Under the pieces are notes generated by a model. The model saw nothing but the letters and a program-made list of their open reading frames with translations. It was not told the DNA's origin and did not search any database. Both the position numbers and the translations under genes were made by a program. A stretch of DNA of 64,000 nt, from positions 62,001-126,000 of the forward strand of contig NZ_JAECRZ010000004.1 of assembly GCF_016019955.1 (NCBI RefSeq), written 5' to 3'. Below, piece by piece: positions 45,354-55,082 of the stretch. The stretch comes from Thiosulfatihalobacter marinus (GTDB taxonomy: Bacteria; Pseudomonadota; Alphaproteobacteria; Rhodobacterales; Rhodobacteraceae). How positions within the stretch are numbered: the stretch's first letter is position 1; each line of letters begins with the position of its first letter.

Positions 45354-47003
45354 TCACATGTTGGGATAATTCGGCCCGTCCCCGCCCTGTGGCGTGACCC
45401 AGGTGATGTTCTGGCTGGGATCCTTGATGTCGCAGGTCTTGCAGTGCACACAATTCTGGAAATTGATGACAAAGCGCGCGTCCTTGCCCTCTTCCTCGAC
45501 AATCTCGTACACCCCGGCCGGACAGTAGCGCTGCGCCGGTTCCGCGTATCTGGGCAGATTCACCTTCACCGGGATGCTCTCGTCGCCCAGCCGCAGGTGG
45601 CAGGGCTGGCTTTCCTCGTGGTTGGTCATTGAAAAGGACACGTTGGTCAACCGGTCAAACGACAGCTTGCCGTCGGGCTTGGGATAATCGATCGGCTTGT
45701 GCTTGTCCGCCGTTTCGGTGGCGTCGGCGTCGTTCTTGCCATGACCCAGCGTGCCGAACAGCGAAAAGCCGGCCGTGTTGGTCCACATGTCCAGCCCGCC
45801 CAGCACCATGGATGCCGTCAGCCCCCATTTCGACCACATCGGCTTGACGTTGCGCACCTTCTTCAGGTCTTTGCCGATCGCGCCGTTGCGCACTTCGTCC
45901 TCATAGGCGGTCAGCGCATCGCCAGACCGCTCTGCCCGGATCGCCTCAAACGCCGCTTCGGCGGCCGCCTTGCCGCTCAGCATGGCGTTGTGGTTGCCCT
46001 TGATACGCGGCACGTTGACCATGCCCACCGAACAGCCCAACAGCGCCACGCCCGGCGCCACCATCCCGGGCATCGACTGAAACCCGCCTTCGCTGATCGC
46101 GCGCGCGCCATAGGCCACGCGCTTGCCGCCCTTCAACAACTCGGCCACCATCGGGTGATGCTTGAACCGCTGGAATTCCATATAGGGGAACAGATGCGGG
46201 TTCCTGTAGTTCAGATGCACCACGAAACCCACGTAAACCTGATTGTTCTCAAGGTGATAGATAAAGGATCCGCCGCCCGCGTTGCTGTTCAGCGGCCACC
46301 CCATCGTGTGCGTGACCGAGCCTTCGCGATGCTTGTCCGGGTCGATCTCCCAGATTTCCTTCATGCCGATGCCGAATTTCTGCGGCTCCTTGCCCTTTTG
46401 CAGCTCGTATCTGGCGATCACCTCCTTGGACAGCGACCCGCGCACACCTTCGCCCAGGAACACATACTTGCCATGCAGTTCCATCCCCGGCTCGGTATTG
46501 GGGCCATAGGATCCGTCCGGCTCCAGCCCGAAAACACCGGCCACAACCCCCTTCACCTCGCCATTGTCGCCGTAAACCAGCTCGGAACAGGCCATGCCCG
46601 GGAAAATCTCCACGCCCAGCGCCTCGGCCTGCTCGGCCATCCAACGACAGACATTGCCCATCGACACGATATAGTTGCCATGGTTGCTCATCAGCGGCGG
46701 CATCGGCAGGTTGGGAATGCGGATTTCGCCCGCTTCGCCCAGCATATAGAACCTGTCTTCCCTGACCGGCACGTTCAGCGGCGCGCCCTTGTCCTTCCAG
46801 TCCGGGATCAGCGCATCAAGCCCGCACGGATCCAGCACCGCGCCCGACAGGATATGCGCCCCCACTTCCGATCCCTTCTCCAGCACCACCACGTTCAGAT
46901 CCGCGTCCAACTGCTTGAGCCGGATCGCCGCGCTCAGGCCGGCAGGCCCGGCCCCTACGATGACCACATCATATTCCATGGCTTCGCGTTCGATTTCCGA
47001 CAT
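45354..47003 (-). CDS. electron-transfer flavoprotein:ubiquinone oxidoreductase
   Basis: Moves electrons from ETF (fatty acid, amino acid and choline oxidation) to ubiquinone at the membrane. The 549 residues match the family. VVIVGAGPAGLSAAIRL near the start binds FAD, and the C-terminal ferredoxin-like domain has CPAGVY and then NCVHCKTCDIKDPSQNITW for the [4Fe-4S] cluster. The start at MSEIERE is chosen since GGGAAGGG precedes it; an ATG 42 bases upstream has none. ETF alpha/beta genes are not in the window. Confidence 0.95.
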   Translation of the reverse strand: MSEIEREAMEYDVVIVGAGPAGLSAAIRLKQLDADLNVVVLEKGSEVGAHILSGAVLDPCGLDALIPDWKDKGAPLNVPVREDRFYMLGEAGEIRIPNLPMPPLMSNHGNYIVSMGNVCRWMAEQAEALGVEIFPGMACSELVYGDNGEVKGVVAGVFGLEPDGSYGPNTEPGMELHGKYVFLGEGVRGSLSKEVIARYELQKGKEPQKFGIGMKEIWEIDPDKHREGSVTHTMGWPLNSNAGGGSFIYHLENNQVYVGFVVHLNYRNPHLFPYMEFQRFKHHPMVAELLKGGKRVAYGARAISEGGFQSMPGMVAPGVALLGCSVGMVNVPRIKGNHNAMLSGKAAAEAAFEAIRAERSGDALTAYEDEVRNGAIGKDLKKVRNVKPMWSKWGLTASMVLGGLDMWTNTAGFSLFGTLGHGKNDADATETADKHKPIDYPKPDGKLSFDRLTNVSFSMTNHEESQPCHLRLGDESIPVKVNLPRYAEPAQRYCPAGVYEIVEEEGKDARFVINFQNCVHCKTCDIKDPSQNITWVTPQGGDGPNYPNM

Positions 47004-47257
47004 TGGATTCCCTTCCCGCATGGCTGGCGACATAAAGTTTCGCATCTGCTAGCCCGTTCCGGAACAATACGTCAATCGGAACCCCACGACATTTGCCGAC
47101 AAATCCCCCTGTTGGCGCTGACATCATGCATATTTGCGCTTGCATTGCGGCCTGTCTCTTGCTTTTGGAAGAAGGCTCGGGGCACTCTGCCCAAGTAATT
47201 GAAATACGACCCGCCGCCACTTCGCTCTGGCGGCCAAGGACCAACGGGGCAAAACCC

Positions 47258-47728
47258 ATGGAAAAGATACCGATGACCCGCGCCGGCTATGCGGCGCTTG
47301 AGGCAGAATTGAAACAGCTCAAGTCCGTGGAACGCCCGGCCATCATCCGCGCGATTGCCGAGGCCCGCGAACATGGCGACCTGTCCGAAAACGCCGAATA
47401 TCATTCGGCGCGCGAAAAACAGTCCTTCATCGAGGGCCGCATCAAGGAACTTGAAGGCATCATCGGGCTGGCCGACGTGATCGATCCGGCCTCGCTGTCC
47501 GGGACCATCAAGTTCGGCGCCACCGTGACGCTGGTGGACGAAGACACCGACGAGGAAAAGACCTGGCAGATCGTGGGCGAGCACGAGGCCAATGTCGAAG
47601 CCGGGCTTCTGAACATCAAATCGCCCATCGCCCGCGCGCTGATCGGCAAGGATGAAGGCGACAGCGTCGAAGTACGCACACCGGGCGGCGAAAAAAGCTA
47701 CGAGGTGCTCAGCATCTCCTTCGTGTAA
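47258..47728 (+). CDS. greA: transcription elongation factor GreA
   Basis: Rescues backtracked RNA polymerase by stimulating transcript cleavage. The 156 residues have the N-terminal coiled coil (about 8-75), with [21 protein letters not shown] carrying the two acidic tip residues (GDLSENAEY), and the C-terminal globular domain with [16 protein letters not shown]. The ATG at 47258 gives the standard [11 protein letters not shown] start. It is divergent from etf-QO across 254 bases that show no gene. Confidence 0.97.
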   Translation: MEKIPMTRAGYAALEAELKQLKSVERPAIIRAIAEAREHGDLSENAEYHSAREKQSFIEGRIKELEGIIGLADVIDPASLSGTIKFGATVTLVDEDTDEEKTWQIVGEHEANVEAGLLNIKSPIARALIGKDEGDSVEVRTPGGEKSYEVLSISFV

Positions 47729-47757
47729 CATCTTTGGGTCAGGCCGGTTCGAACCAC

Positions 47758-48780
47758 ATGGCAGACGACAACGACAGCAAGCCCACCCCGCTGGGCATCT
47801 ATGACAGGGCCCAACAGCCCCGCGTCACCGGGATCGAGGTGGTCGCGGTCGGGCTGAGCTTTGTGTGGCTGGCGGGCACCGTCATCTTCTTTCTCGTGCT
47901 CAAACCCGATACCAGCCAGGATGTCGACAACCTGCGCTTCCTCATGACCCTGCTGGCGATCTTCATGCCGGTGGCGATGATCTGGGTCGCGGCCACGGCG
48001 GCGCGGTCGTCGCGTGTCATGCGCGAGGAAAGCGCGCGCCTGCAAGCCGCGATCGACGCCATGCGCCGCACCTATGTGGCGCAGGCCCAGGGCAGCGGCC
48101 AGAAGGGTGCCCTGGAACCTTCCGTCGCCAGAAAACTGGACGAGATCGCCGCCGCCACACGCAAGACGGAAACCGCGCTGGCCACCTTCTCGACGACGCG
48201 CGGGCACGACGATGCGATTCGCAAACCGCCCGAGCCCGCCGCTCCGGCGGCAGATGGCGCCGATCAGGGTCTGCTGGCGCTTGGCACCCCGGCCGAAGCG
48301 CTTTCGCCGCCCCTGCCGCGCGCCGATTTCATCCGCGCGCTGAATTTTCCCGAAACCGCCGAGGACAAGGAAGGTTTCGCCGCCCTGCGCAAGGCGCTGC
48401 GCGACCGGCAATCCGCGGCGCTGATCCAGGCCGCACAGGATGTGCTGACCCTGCTCAGCCAGGACGGCATCTACATGGACGATCTGCGTCCCGATCTGGC
48501 CCGCCCGGAAATCTGGCGCCGCTTTGCCACCGGCGAGCGTGGCCGCGCCATTGCCGCGCTCGGCGGGATCCGGGACCGCTCGTCGCTGGCGCTGGCCGCC
48601 GGGCGCATGAAGCAGGATCCGATCTTCCGGGACGCGGCCCACCATTTCCTGCGCCGCTTCGACAACAGCTTTGTCGAGTTCGAGGAAACCGCCACCGATG
48701 CCGAGATTGCGGCGCTGGCCGATACCCGCACCGCGCGCGCCTTCATGCTGCTCGGACGTGTTGCGGGAATCTTCGACTAG
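47758..48780 (+). CDS. hypothetical membrane protein truncated or re-ended by a MITE
   Basis: A 340-residue protein with two N-terminal helices (about 25-47 and 61-82), then a coiled-coil and Ala/Pro-rich linker (about 85-185) and a soluble C-terminal domain (LPRADFIRALNFPETAEDKE onward). The pattern is conserved-looking but I do not recognise a family. It follows greA by 29 bases. Its stop codon TAG is made of the TA target duplication plus the first G of MITE copy 2, so the natural C-terminus may have been longer. The last residues (AFMLLGRVAGIFD) look like ordinary protein up to that point. Confidence 0.75.
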   Translation: MADDNDSKPTPLGIYDRAQQPRVTGIEVVAVGLSFVWLAGTVIFFLVLKPDTSQDVDNLRFLMTLLAIFMPVAMIWVAATAARSSRVMREESARLQAAIDAMRRTYVAQAQGSGQKGALEPSVARKLDEIAAATRKTETALATFSTTRGHDDAIRKPPEPAAPAADGADQGLLALGTPAEALSPPLPRADFIRALNFPETAEDKEGFAALRKALRDRQSAALIQAAQDVLTLLSQDGIYMDDLRPDLARPEIWRRFATGERGRAIAALGGIRDRSSLALAAGRMKQDPIFRDAAHHFLRRFDNSFVEFEETATDAEIAALADTRTARAFMLLGRVAGIFD

Positions 48781-49041
48781 GGTCAGGACCCATTAATCCT
48801 GCACCACTGGTTTAACAGATTTGCTGTCTGACTACGTACAATGCCGCAGGAATAGTGGTTCTATTTCAAGGCATTGAAAGGACGTCAGGCGGCAAATCCG
48901 TCAAATCCGTAGGACGCCAAATCCACTTCATCCCAGCGGCTTGGCACGCTTGGAAATAGAGCCACTATGTCCGGCGCGCGCCAAACCCCCGATATTTCGT
49001 GGATTTGGCGCCAGTGGTGCAGGATTAATGGGTCCTGACCC
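48780..49041 (+). mobile_element. MITE-like element, copy 2 (262 bp)
   Basis: Same element as copy 1 at 37921, in the same orientation. Here the terminal inverted repeats are perfect over 31 bp and TA flanks both ends (48778-48779 and 49042-49043), as expected for a TA target duplication. Internal inverted repeats make most of the element able to fold into one long hairpin. It has no open frame. The intact ends suggest a younger insertion than copy 1. Confidence 0.88.
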
Positions 49042-49075
49042 TAAGCGGGCGTTGCGCAGTTTCCGCACCGCAGTA

Positions 49076-49119
49076 CCGACGGGATACCGACGCCGTGCCG
49101 ACGCGCTGCCGACGGTGTT
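49076..49119 (+). repeat. 11-bp CCGACG tandem repeat after the PLP-enzyme gene
   Basis: Four 11-bp units (CCGACGGGATA, CCGACGCCGTG, CCGACGCGCTG, CCGACGGTGTT) lie between MITE copy 2 and the stop codon of the minus-strand Cys/Met-metabolism gene. The core and period match the tract before lpdA at 18238. Confidence 0.6.
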
Positions 49120-50261
49120 TATTGCCCCAGCGCCTGCCCCAGATCCGCGATCAGATCGGCGCTGTTTTCAATCCCCACCGACAGGCGCAACAGGTTCTCG
49201 GGAATGCCGGTATGCGGCTCGATCGTGTGGCGATGCTCTACCAGGCTTTCAACCCCACCCAAAGACGTGGCTCGGTGAAAAACCTGCATCTTTCCAGCCA
49301 CTTGCAAGGCTTCCTCGCGCGTGCCGCGCAGCAGGAACGACATCAGAAACCCCTGTCCGCCCGGCATCTGCTCCCGCGCCAGCACGTGCTGGGGATGGCT
49401 TTCCAGCCCCGGATACCACACCGCCTCGACACGCGGATGATCCTCCAGAAAACGTGCGGTTTTCAATGCGTTATCGCACATCCGCCGGACCCGCACGTCC
49501 AGCGTCCGCATACCCCGCAGCAACAGCCACGCCTCGAACGGTCCCATCACCGCGCCCGCGCCGGCCCGGTCATTGACGATCGCGTCCCACATCTCTCCCG
49601 GCGCCCGCGTCACCAGCACACCGCCCAGCACATCCGAATGCCCGTTGATCACCTTGGTGGTCGAGTGCATCACGACATCCGCGCCCAGATTCAACGGGTT
49701 GGACAGGATCGGTGAGGCTGCGGTGCTGTCCACCGCCAGCAACGCGCCGCAGCTCTGCGCGGCCTTCGTCGCCCGGGCGATGTCCACGATTTTCAGCCAC
49801 GGGTTTGACGGGGTCTCCACCCAGATCAGCGCCGCCGGCCCCTGCGCACATGCCGCGTCCAGCGCGCCTGCGTCGCTGGCATCCACTTCGCTCATAACCA
49901 CCTGACGACGCGCGCAAAATTCGCGAATCCATTTGGTCGTTCCCCAATAGATTCCCGATTGCACGATCACCCGCGCGCCGCCGGGCACCGCCCGGAACAG
50001 CGCCGCGATCGCGGCCATGCCGCTGGGAAACACCAACGCATCATGCCCGCGCTCCAGCCGGGTCAGCACCGCTTCGGCCTGTCGCACCGCGTCGTTGTGG
50101 TCGCGCGCATAGGTGTTCGCGGGATTAACCGGCTGGTAATCCGGGCCGCGTAGAAAGGTCGTCGATGGCTGGATCGGCGGCACCACGCCACCGCTCGCCA
50201 TATCCACCGCGCCGCCCGCCTGGGCCAGCAATGTCTCGGGATGCATGTCGCCGGGTTTCAT
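49119..50261 (-). CDS. Cys/Met-metabolism PLP-dependent enzyme (cystathionine lyase/synthase type)
   Basis: A 380-residue fold type I enzyme. [47 protein letters not shown] and the PLP-lysine motif [17 protein letters not shown] (SxTK) are all present, and the C-terminal [14 protein letters not shown] is typical. These residues do not separate cystathionine gamma-synthase, beta-lyase and gamma-lyase, so the reaction is left open. The start at [11 protein letters not shown] follows AAGGAGC; a longer N-terminus is possible but lacks a ribosome site. It is divergent from rluE. Confidence 0.88.
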   Translation of the reverse strand: MKPGDMHPETLLAQAGGAVDMASGGVVPPIQPSTTFLRGPDYQPVNPANTYARDHNDAVRQAEAVLTRLERGHDALVFPSGMAAIAALFRAVPGGARVIVQSGIYWGTTKWIREFCARRQVVMSEVDASDAGALDAACAQGPAALIWVETPSNPWLKIVDIARATKAAQSCGALLAVDSTAASPILSNPLNLGADVVMHSTTKVINGHSDVLGGVLVTRAPGEMWDAIVNDRAGAGAVMGPFEAWLLLRGMRTLDVRVRRMCDNALKTARFLEDHPRVEAVWYPGLESHPQHVLAREQMPGGQGFLMSFLLRGTREEALQVAGKMQVFHRATSLGGVESLVEHRHTIEPHTGIPENLLRLSVGIENSADLIADLGQALGQ

Positions 50262-50376
50262 CCTTGCGCTCCTTGTCGATCTGGGCGTGCCATCGTGGCC
50301 GTGCCCATGTGGGGCCAAGCGCGCCCGACATGCAAGACCCCTCGCCAGCGCGCGGTCAAGCTGCTACGCAGCCGCC

Positions 50377-50925
50377 ATGGCCCGCACGATCCTGTTCAAC
50401 AAACCCTTCGATGTACTGTCGCAATTCACCGATCGCGGCACCACCGGCAGCCCGCGCCAGACGCTTTCGGATTTCATCGATATTCCGGGCGTTTACCCCG
50501 CCGGCCGCCTGGATCGTGACAGCGAGGGGTTGATGGTGCTCACCGATGACGGCGCTCTTCAGGCCCGCATCTCGAACCCGCGCCACAAGCTGGCCAAGAC
50601 CTATTGGGCCCAGGTCGAGGGCCTGCCCGACGACGACGCCCTGCGCGCCCTCGCCACCGGCATTGTCCTCAAGGACGGCCCCACCCGTCCCGCCACGGCC
50701 CGGCGCATCGATCCCCCTGCCGGCCTCTGGCCGCGCACGCCCCCGGTCCGCTTTCGCAAATCCGTCCCCGACTGCTGGATCGAACTGACCCTGCGCGAGG
50801 GACGCAACCGCCAGATCCGCCGCATGACAGCCGCCATCGGCCATCCCACCTTGCGCCTGATCCGCGCCCGCATTGGCAACTGGGCCCTCTGCGGCCTGCA
50901 ACCGGGCGAATGGCGCGACATCTGA
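50377..50925 (+). CDS. rluE: 23S rRNA pseudouridine synthase, RluE type
   Basis: A 182-residue pseudouridine synthase of the RsuA family without an S4 domain, which is the RluE layout (U2457 of 23S rRNA in E. coli). [15 protein letters not shown] opens the catalytic domain, [21 protein letters not shown] holds the catalytic Asp, and [19 protein letters not shown] is the second motif. The ATG at 50377 gives the normal [10 protein letters not shown] start. The RNA target is inferred. Confidence 0.88.
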   Translation: MARTILFNKPFDVLSQFTDRGTTGSPRQTLSDFIDIPGVYPAGRLDRDSEGLMVLTDDGALQARISNPRHKLAKTYWAQVEGLPDDDALRALATGIVLKDGPTRPATARRIDPPAGLWPRTPPVRFRKSVPDCWIELTLREGRNRQIRRMTAAIGHPTLRLIRARIGNWALCGLQPGEWRDI

Positions 50926-51035
50926 AAGACAACAGAGGCCACTTTTCCTGTGGATAAACACAACATATAGTGGACTTGGCCGGATACGCGCCGTATTCCG
51001 GCAACAAAACCAAACCGATCAGGGGCGCAAGGCGG

Positions 51036-51845
51036 ATGGCACATATCATCGTTGTCGGCAATGAAAAGGGCGGCGCGGGCAAATCGACACTGTCGATGCA
51101 TATCGCAACGGCGCTTGCCCGCATGGGGCACAGGGTGGGTGCGCTCGATCTTGACCTGCGGCAGAAAAGCTTTGGCCGCTATGTCGATAACCGGCGGAAT
51201 TTCCTAGAGAAATCCGGCCTTGATTTGGCAACCCCCACCTATTCCGACCTGCCCGAAATCGATCCGTCCACATTGCAGCCAGGCGAAAACATCTATGATC
51301 ACCGGCTCTCGGCGGCCATTGCGGCCCTGGAACCGGGCAATGATTTCATCCTGATCGACTGTCCCGGATCGCACACCCGCCTGTCGCAGGTGGCGCATTC
51401 CCTGGCCGACACGCTGGTGACGCCGCTCAACGACAGCTTTGTCGATTTCGACCTTCTGGCCCATATCGACAGCGACGGCGAGAAAATCCTCGGACCTTCC
51501 GTCTATTCCGAAATGGTCTGGAACGCCCGCCAGTTGCGCGCGCAGGCCGGGCTAAAGCCGATTGACTGGATCGTGATGCGCAACCGGATGGGCGCGCAGC
51601 AGATGGTCAACAAGGAAAAGATGGGCCGCGCGCTGGATCACCTGGCCAAGCGCATCGGATTTCGGGTCGCCCCCGGTTTCAACGAACGCGTGGTGTTCCG
51701 CGAACTTTTCCCGCGTGGGCTGACCCTGCTGGATCTGCGCGATATCGGGGTCAAGCAGCTCAACATCTCCAATGTCGCCGCGCGCCAGGAACTGCGCGAC
51801 CTGCTCAAGGCCCTGAACCTGCCCGGCGTCAGCGCGGATTTCTGA
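51036..51845 (+). CDS. mipZ: division-plane positioning ATPase MipZ
   Basis: A 269-residue ParA-like ATPase. IIVVGNEKGGAGKSTLSMHI is the deviant Walker A with the signature lysine, IDCPGSHTRLSQ is Walker B, and the MipZ-specific region with ALDLDLRQKSFGRYVDNR and the TLVTPLNDSFVDFDLLA loop is clear. MipZ forms a gradient from the poles and keeps FtsZ rings at mid-cell in alphaproteobacteria that lack MinCDE. It is monocistronic by appearance, with a convergent MarR gene after it. Confidence 0.93.
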   Translation: MAHIIVVGNEKGGAGKSTLSMHIATALARMGHRVGALDLDLRQKSFGRYVDNRRNFLEKSGLDLATPTYSDLPEIDPSTLQPGENIYDHRLSAAIAALEPGNDFILIDCPGSHTRLSQVAHSLADTLVTPLNDSFVDFDLLAHIDSDGEKILGPSVYSEMVWNARQLRAQAGLKPIDWIVMRNRMGAQQMVNKEKMGRALDHLAKRIGFRVAPGFNERVVFRELFPRGLTLLDLRDIGVKQLNISNVAARQELRDLLKALNLPGVSADF

Positions 51846-51857
51846 CCGAACGGCGAA

Positions 51858-52307
51858 TCACCCCGCCGCGTCCAGCCCCGCCAGCCGCTTGAGCATCATG
51901 CGCAAAAGCGCCACTTCGCCGCTGGTGAACTGCCCGCGCAACCGCGCGTCATAATCCTCCGCCTCGGTCCGCAAATCGCGATAGGCCGCCTCTCCCGCCG
52001 GTGTCAGCTTCAGGTATTCGACGCGCCGATCCTCGTCGCTGCGCGCCCGCACGACAAACCGCCGCTCGCTTAGCTTCTGGACCGCGCGGCTGATTTTTGT
52101 CTTGTGAATCCGGGCCTTGTCGCAAATTCCGGTCGCCGTCATCTGGCCATATGTGCCCAGGTGAAACAGCACCCGCCATTCGGTTCGCAGCATTCCATAA
52201 CGGTTCTTGTAGGCTTTCTGAAACGCAAGGCTGCTTTCCTCGGCCGCCTGATTCAACAGGTACGGCAGGAAATCCTGCAAAGCGAACTCGCTGTCCTTTT
52301 TTGGCAT
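51858..52307 (-). CDS. MarR-family regulator next to hmgA
   Basis: A 149-residue winged-helix regulator: LRTEWRVLFHLGTYGQMTATGICDKARIHKTKISRAVQKL holds the recognition helix and RRFVVRARSDEDRRVEYLKLT the wing. It is divergent from hmgA; the 77-base gap is the likely operator region. Regulators in this place usually repress the homogentisate genes until an aromatic intermediate binds. The effector cannot be seen. It is distinct from the second MarR gene at 59493. Confidence 0.9.
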   Translation of the reverse strand: MPKKDSEFALQDFLPYLLNQAAEESSLAFQKAYKNRYGMLRTEWRVLFHLGTYGQMTATGICDKARIHKTKISRAVQKLSERRFVVRARSDEDRRVEYLKLTPAGEAAYRDLRTEAEDYDARLRGQFTSGEVALLRMMLKRLAGLDAAG

Positions 52308-52327
52308 GAAACGTGCCCTCCTGCTTG

Positions 52328-52362
52328 TTAGTTACAAAAACAACCATTACCAAAGCAACTAA
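52328..52362. promoter_or_regulatory. possible MarR operator between the regulator and hmgA
   Basis: TTAGTT (52328-52333) and AACTAA (52357-52362) are inverted halves 23 bases apart in the AT-rich gap shared by the divergent promoters. The unusually low GC of this stretch fits a promoter; assignment to the regulator is inference. Confidence 0.4.
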
Positions 52363-52384
52363 ATTCGAAACAGGAGCGCGCAAC

Positions 52385-53740
52385 ATGACCCCACAAACTG
52401 TTCCGACCCGCATGCAATTGGCCCCTTCCCCCGAAGGCCCGCACCAGGGTTACATGCCCGGCTTCGGCAACGACTACGAAACCGAGGCACTGCCCGGCGC
52501 CCTGCCCCAGGGCATGAACTCGCCGCAGAAATGCAACTACGGCCTTTACGGTGAACAGCTCTCGGGCACGGCCTTTACCGCCAACCCGCCGGAACGGACC
52601 TGGTGCTACCGCATCCGCCCCTCCGTGAAACACTCTGCCCGCTACACCCGGATCGATCTGCCCTATTGGAAATCGGCCCCCTGCGTGGACCCGGATGTCA
52701 CGTCGCTGGGGCAATATCGCTGGGATCCCGTGCCCCATTCCGATACCCCGCTGACATGGCTCACGGGAATGCGCAGCATGACCACGGCGGGCGACGTGAA
52801 TACTCAGGTCGGCATGGCCAGCCATGTCTATCTTGTGACCGAATCGATGGTGGATGACTATTTCTTCTCGGCCGACAGCGAATTGCTTGTCGTGCCTCAA
52901 GAGGGCCGCCTGCGCTTTTCCACGGAACTGGGCATCATCGATCTGGAGCCCAGGGAAATCGCCATCCTTCCGCGCGGGCTGATTTACCGCGTCGAGGTGC
53001 TCGAAGGCCCCGCCCGCGGCTTTGTCTGTGAAAACTATGGCCAGAAATTCGAGCTGCCCGGGCGCGGCCCGATCGGTGCCAACTGCATGGCCAATCCGCG
53101 CGATTTCAAGGCCCCCGTGGCCGCCTTTGAGGATCGCGAAGTCCCGTCAACCGTCACCGTGAAATGGTGCGGTCAGTTCCACCAGACCAGGATCGGCCAG
53201 TCCCCGCTGGACGTGGTCGCCTGGCACGGCAACTATGCGCCGCTGAAATACGATCTGCGCAGCTACTGCCCGGTCGGCGCGATCCTGTTCGATCATCCCG
53301 ACCCGTCAATCTTTACCGTGCTGACCGCCCCGTCAGGCCAACCCGGCACCGCCAATATCGATTTCGTACTGTTCCGTGAACGCTGGATGGTGGCCGAGGA
53401 TACGTTCCGTCCGCCCTGGTATCACAAGAACATCATGTCCGAACTGATGGGCAATATCTACGGCCAGTACGATGCCAAGCCACAGGGCTTTGTCCCCGGC
53501 GGCATGAGCCTGCACAACATGATGCTGCCCCATGGCCCGGATCGCGAGGCGTTCGAGAAGGCGTCCAATGCCAATCTCGGCCCGGACAAGCTCGACAACA
53601 CCATGTCCTTCATGTTCGAAACCCGTTTTCCACAGCATCTCACGCCCTTTGCCGCCAGCGAGGCGCCGTTGCAGGATGATTACATCGATTGCTGGAGCGA
53701 TATCGAAAAGAAATTCGACGGCACGCCCGGCAAGAAATAA
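52385..53740 (+). CDS. hmgA: homogentisate 1,2-dioxygenase
   Basis: Opens the ring of homogentisate to maleylacetoacetate with a single iron. The 451-residue cupin has [20 protein letters not shown] at the start and the iron-site stretch [14 protein letters not shown] (His and Glu ligands) followed by the [10 protein letters not shown] loop with the third ligand His. AGGAGCG precedes the ATG; an in-frame ATG 27 bases later is possible. It heads the homogentisate cluster, with fahA 81 bases downstream. Confidence 0.97.
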   Translation: MTPQTVPTRMQLAPSPEGPHQGYMPGFGNDYETEALPGALPQGMNSPQKCNYGLYGEQLSGTAFTANPPERTWCYRIRPSVKHSARYTRIDLPYWKSAPCVDPDVTSLGQYRWDPVPHSDTPLTWLTGMRSMTTAGDVNTQVGMASHVYLVTESMVDDYFFSADSELLVVPQEGRLRFSTELGIIDLEPREIAILPRGLIYRVEVLEGPARGFVCENYGQKFELPGRGPIGANCMANPRDFKAPVAAFEDREVPSTVTVKWCGQFHQTRIGQSPLDVVAWHGNYAPLKYDLRSYCPVGAILFDHPDPSIFTVLTAPSGQPGTANIDFVLFRERWMVAEDTFRPPWYHKNIMSELMGNIYGQYDAKPQGFVPGGMSLHNMMLPHGPDREAFEKASNANLGPDKLDNTMSFMFETRFPQHLTPFAASEAPLQDDYIDCWSDIEKKFDGTPGKK

Positions 53741-53746
53741 TGGCAT

Positions 53747-53767
53747 GGTGCGCCGTAAAGGCGCACC
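53747..53767. repeat. REP-like palindrome between hmgA and fahA
   Basis: GGTGCGCC and GGCGCACC form a perfect 8-bp stem around GTAAA, followed by CTACACGCACCAT. This GTAGGGTGCGC-type palindrome is familiar as a dispersed repeat in many proteobacterial genomes. It lies 7 bases after the hmgA stop, where it may temper read-through into fahA or protect the hmgA mRNA. Confidence 0.6.
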
Positions 53768-53821
53768 CTACACGCACCATGGGATGCGCGCTCGCCGCGC
53801 ACCGATCAAAAAGGACGACAC

Positions 53822-55078
53822 ATGCCTCTGCTGAAATCCTGGGTGACATCGGCCAATGACGCCAACCACCCTTTCCCGCTCAACAACCTGCCCTGCGGCG
53901 TCTTGTCGACCCAAGGCACGCAAGAGCGTTGCGGCGTTGCCATCGGCGACATGATCCTCGATCTGGCCGCCGCCGAAGAATCCGGTCTGGTCCGTGTGGC
54001 CGACATGCCGGTCTTCGACGTGCCCTATTGGAACGAGTTCATGGAACTGGGCGCCGACACATGGGGCAGGCTGCGCACCCGGCTCATCGACTTGCTCGCC
54101 GAGGGCAGCGCCGATCAGGCCGCGGTCGCGCCGCTGCTGGTGCCCATGGCCGACGCAGAGCTGCACATGCCCGTCGTCGTTCCCGAATACACCGATTTCT
54201 ATGCCGGCCGCCACCACGCGCTGAACGTCGGAACCATGTTCCGTGGCCCGGAAAACGCGCTGCCCCCGAACTGGCTGCACATCCCCATCGGCTATAATGG
54301 CCGCGCCTCTTCGGTGGTTGTCTCGGGCACCGATATCCGCCGCCCCTGGGGTCAGCTGAAATCGCCCGATCACGACCGCCCCGCCTATCTGCCCTGCCGC
54401 CGCTTCGACATCGAACTGGAAATGGGCGCCATTGTCGGCACCGCCTCCCAAGGGCCGATCACCGTGGCCGAGGCGGATGCCAATATCTTCGGCTATGTCC
54501 TGCTCAACGACTGGTCGGCGCGTGATATCCAGGCCTGGGAATACCAGCCCCTCGGCCCGTTCCAGTCCAAGGCCACCGCGACATCGATCAGCCCCTGGAT
54601 CGTCACCAGGGCGGCACTGGAACCGTTCCGCTGCAACACGCCGGAACGCCTCGCCGAACTGCTCGACCACCTCAAGGATTGCGGCCCGATGCTCTATGAC
54701 ATCGACCTCCAGGTCACGATGGCCCCCGCCGGCAAACCCGCCACCACCATCGCCCGCACCAACTATTCCGAAATGTACTATTCCTCGGCCCAGCAACTGG
54801 CCCATCACACCACGTCGGGCTGCCCGATGAATGTGGGCGATCTGCTGGGCTCGGGCACCATCTCGGGCCCGGAAAAGGAAAACCGAGGCTCGCTGCTGGA
54901 ACTCAGCTGGGGCGGCAAGGAGCCGCTGACACTCGATACCGGCGACACGCGCAGCTTTATCGAGGACGGCGATACACTCACCCTCTCGGGCGCCGCGCGC
55001 GGCGATGGTTACACCATCGGCTTTGGCGACTGCACCGGCACCGTCCTGCCCGCGCTCAAGGATCCTTACGCCCGCTAA
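53822..55078 (+). CDS. fahA: fumarylacetoacetase
   Basis: Hydrolyses fumarylacetoacetate to fumarate and acetoacetate, the last step of the pathway. The 418 residues show the N-terminal SH3-like domain and then the FAH fold: DFYAGRHHALNVGTMFRG with metal and catalytic residues, LPCRRFDIELEMGAIVG, and NDWSARDIQAWEYQPLGPF with KATATSISPW. It follows hmgA in the same direction. The GGACGACAC stretch before the ATG is a weak ribosome site. Confidence 0.96.
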   Translation: MPLLKSWVTSANDANHPFPLNNLPCGVLSTQGTQERCGVAIGDMILDLAAAEESGLVRVADMPVFDVPYWNEFMELGADTWGRLRTRLIDLLAEGSADQAAVAPLLVPMADAELHMPVVVPEYTDFYAGRHHALNVGTMFRGPENALPPNWLHIPIGYNGRASSVVVSGTDIRRPWGQLKSPDHDRPAYLPCRRFDIELEMGAIVGTASQGPITVAEADANIFGYVLLNDWSARDIQAWEYQPLGPFQSKATATSISPWIVTRAALEPFRCNTPERLAELLDHLKDCGPMLYDIDLQVTMAPAGKPATTIARTNYSEMYYSSAQQLAHHTTSGCPMNVGDLLGSGTISGPEKENRGSLLELSWGGKEPLTLDTGDTRSFIEDGDTLTLSGAARGDGYTIGFGDCTGTVLPALKDPYAR

Positions 55079-55082
55079 CCCT

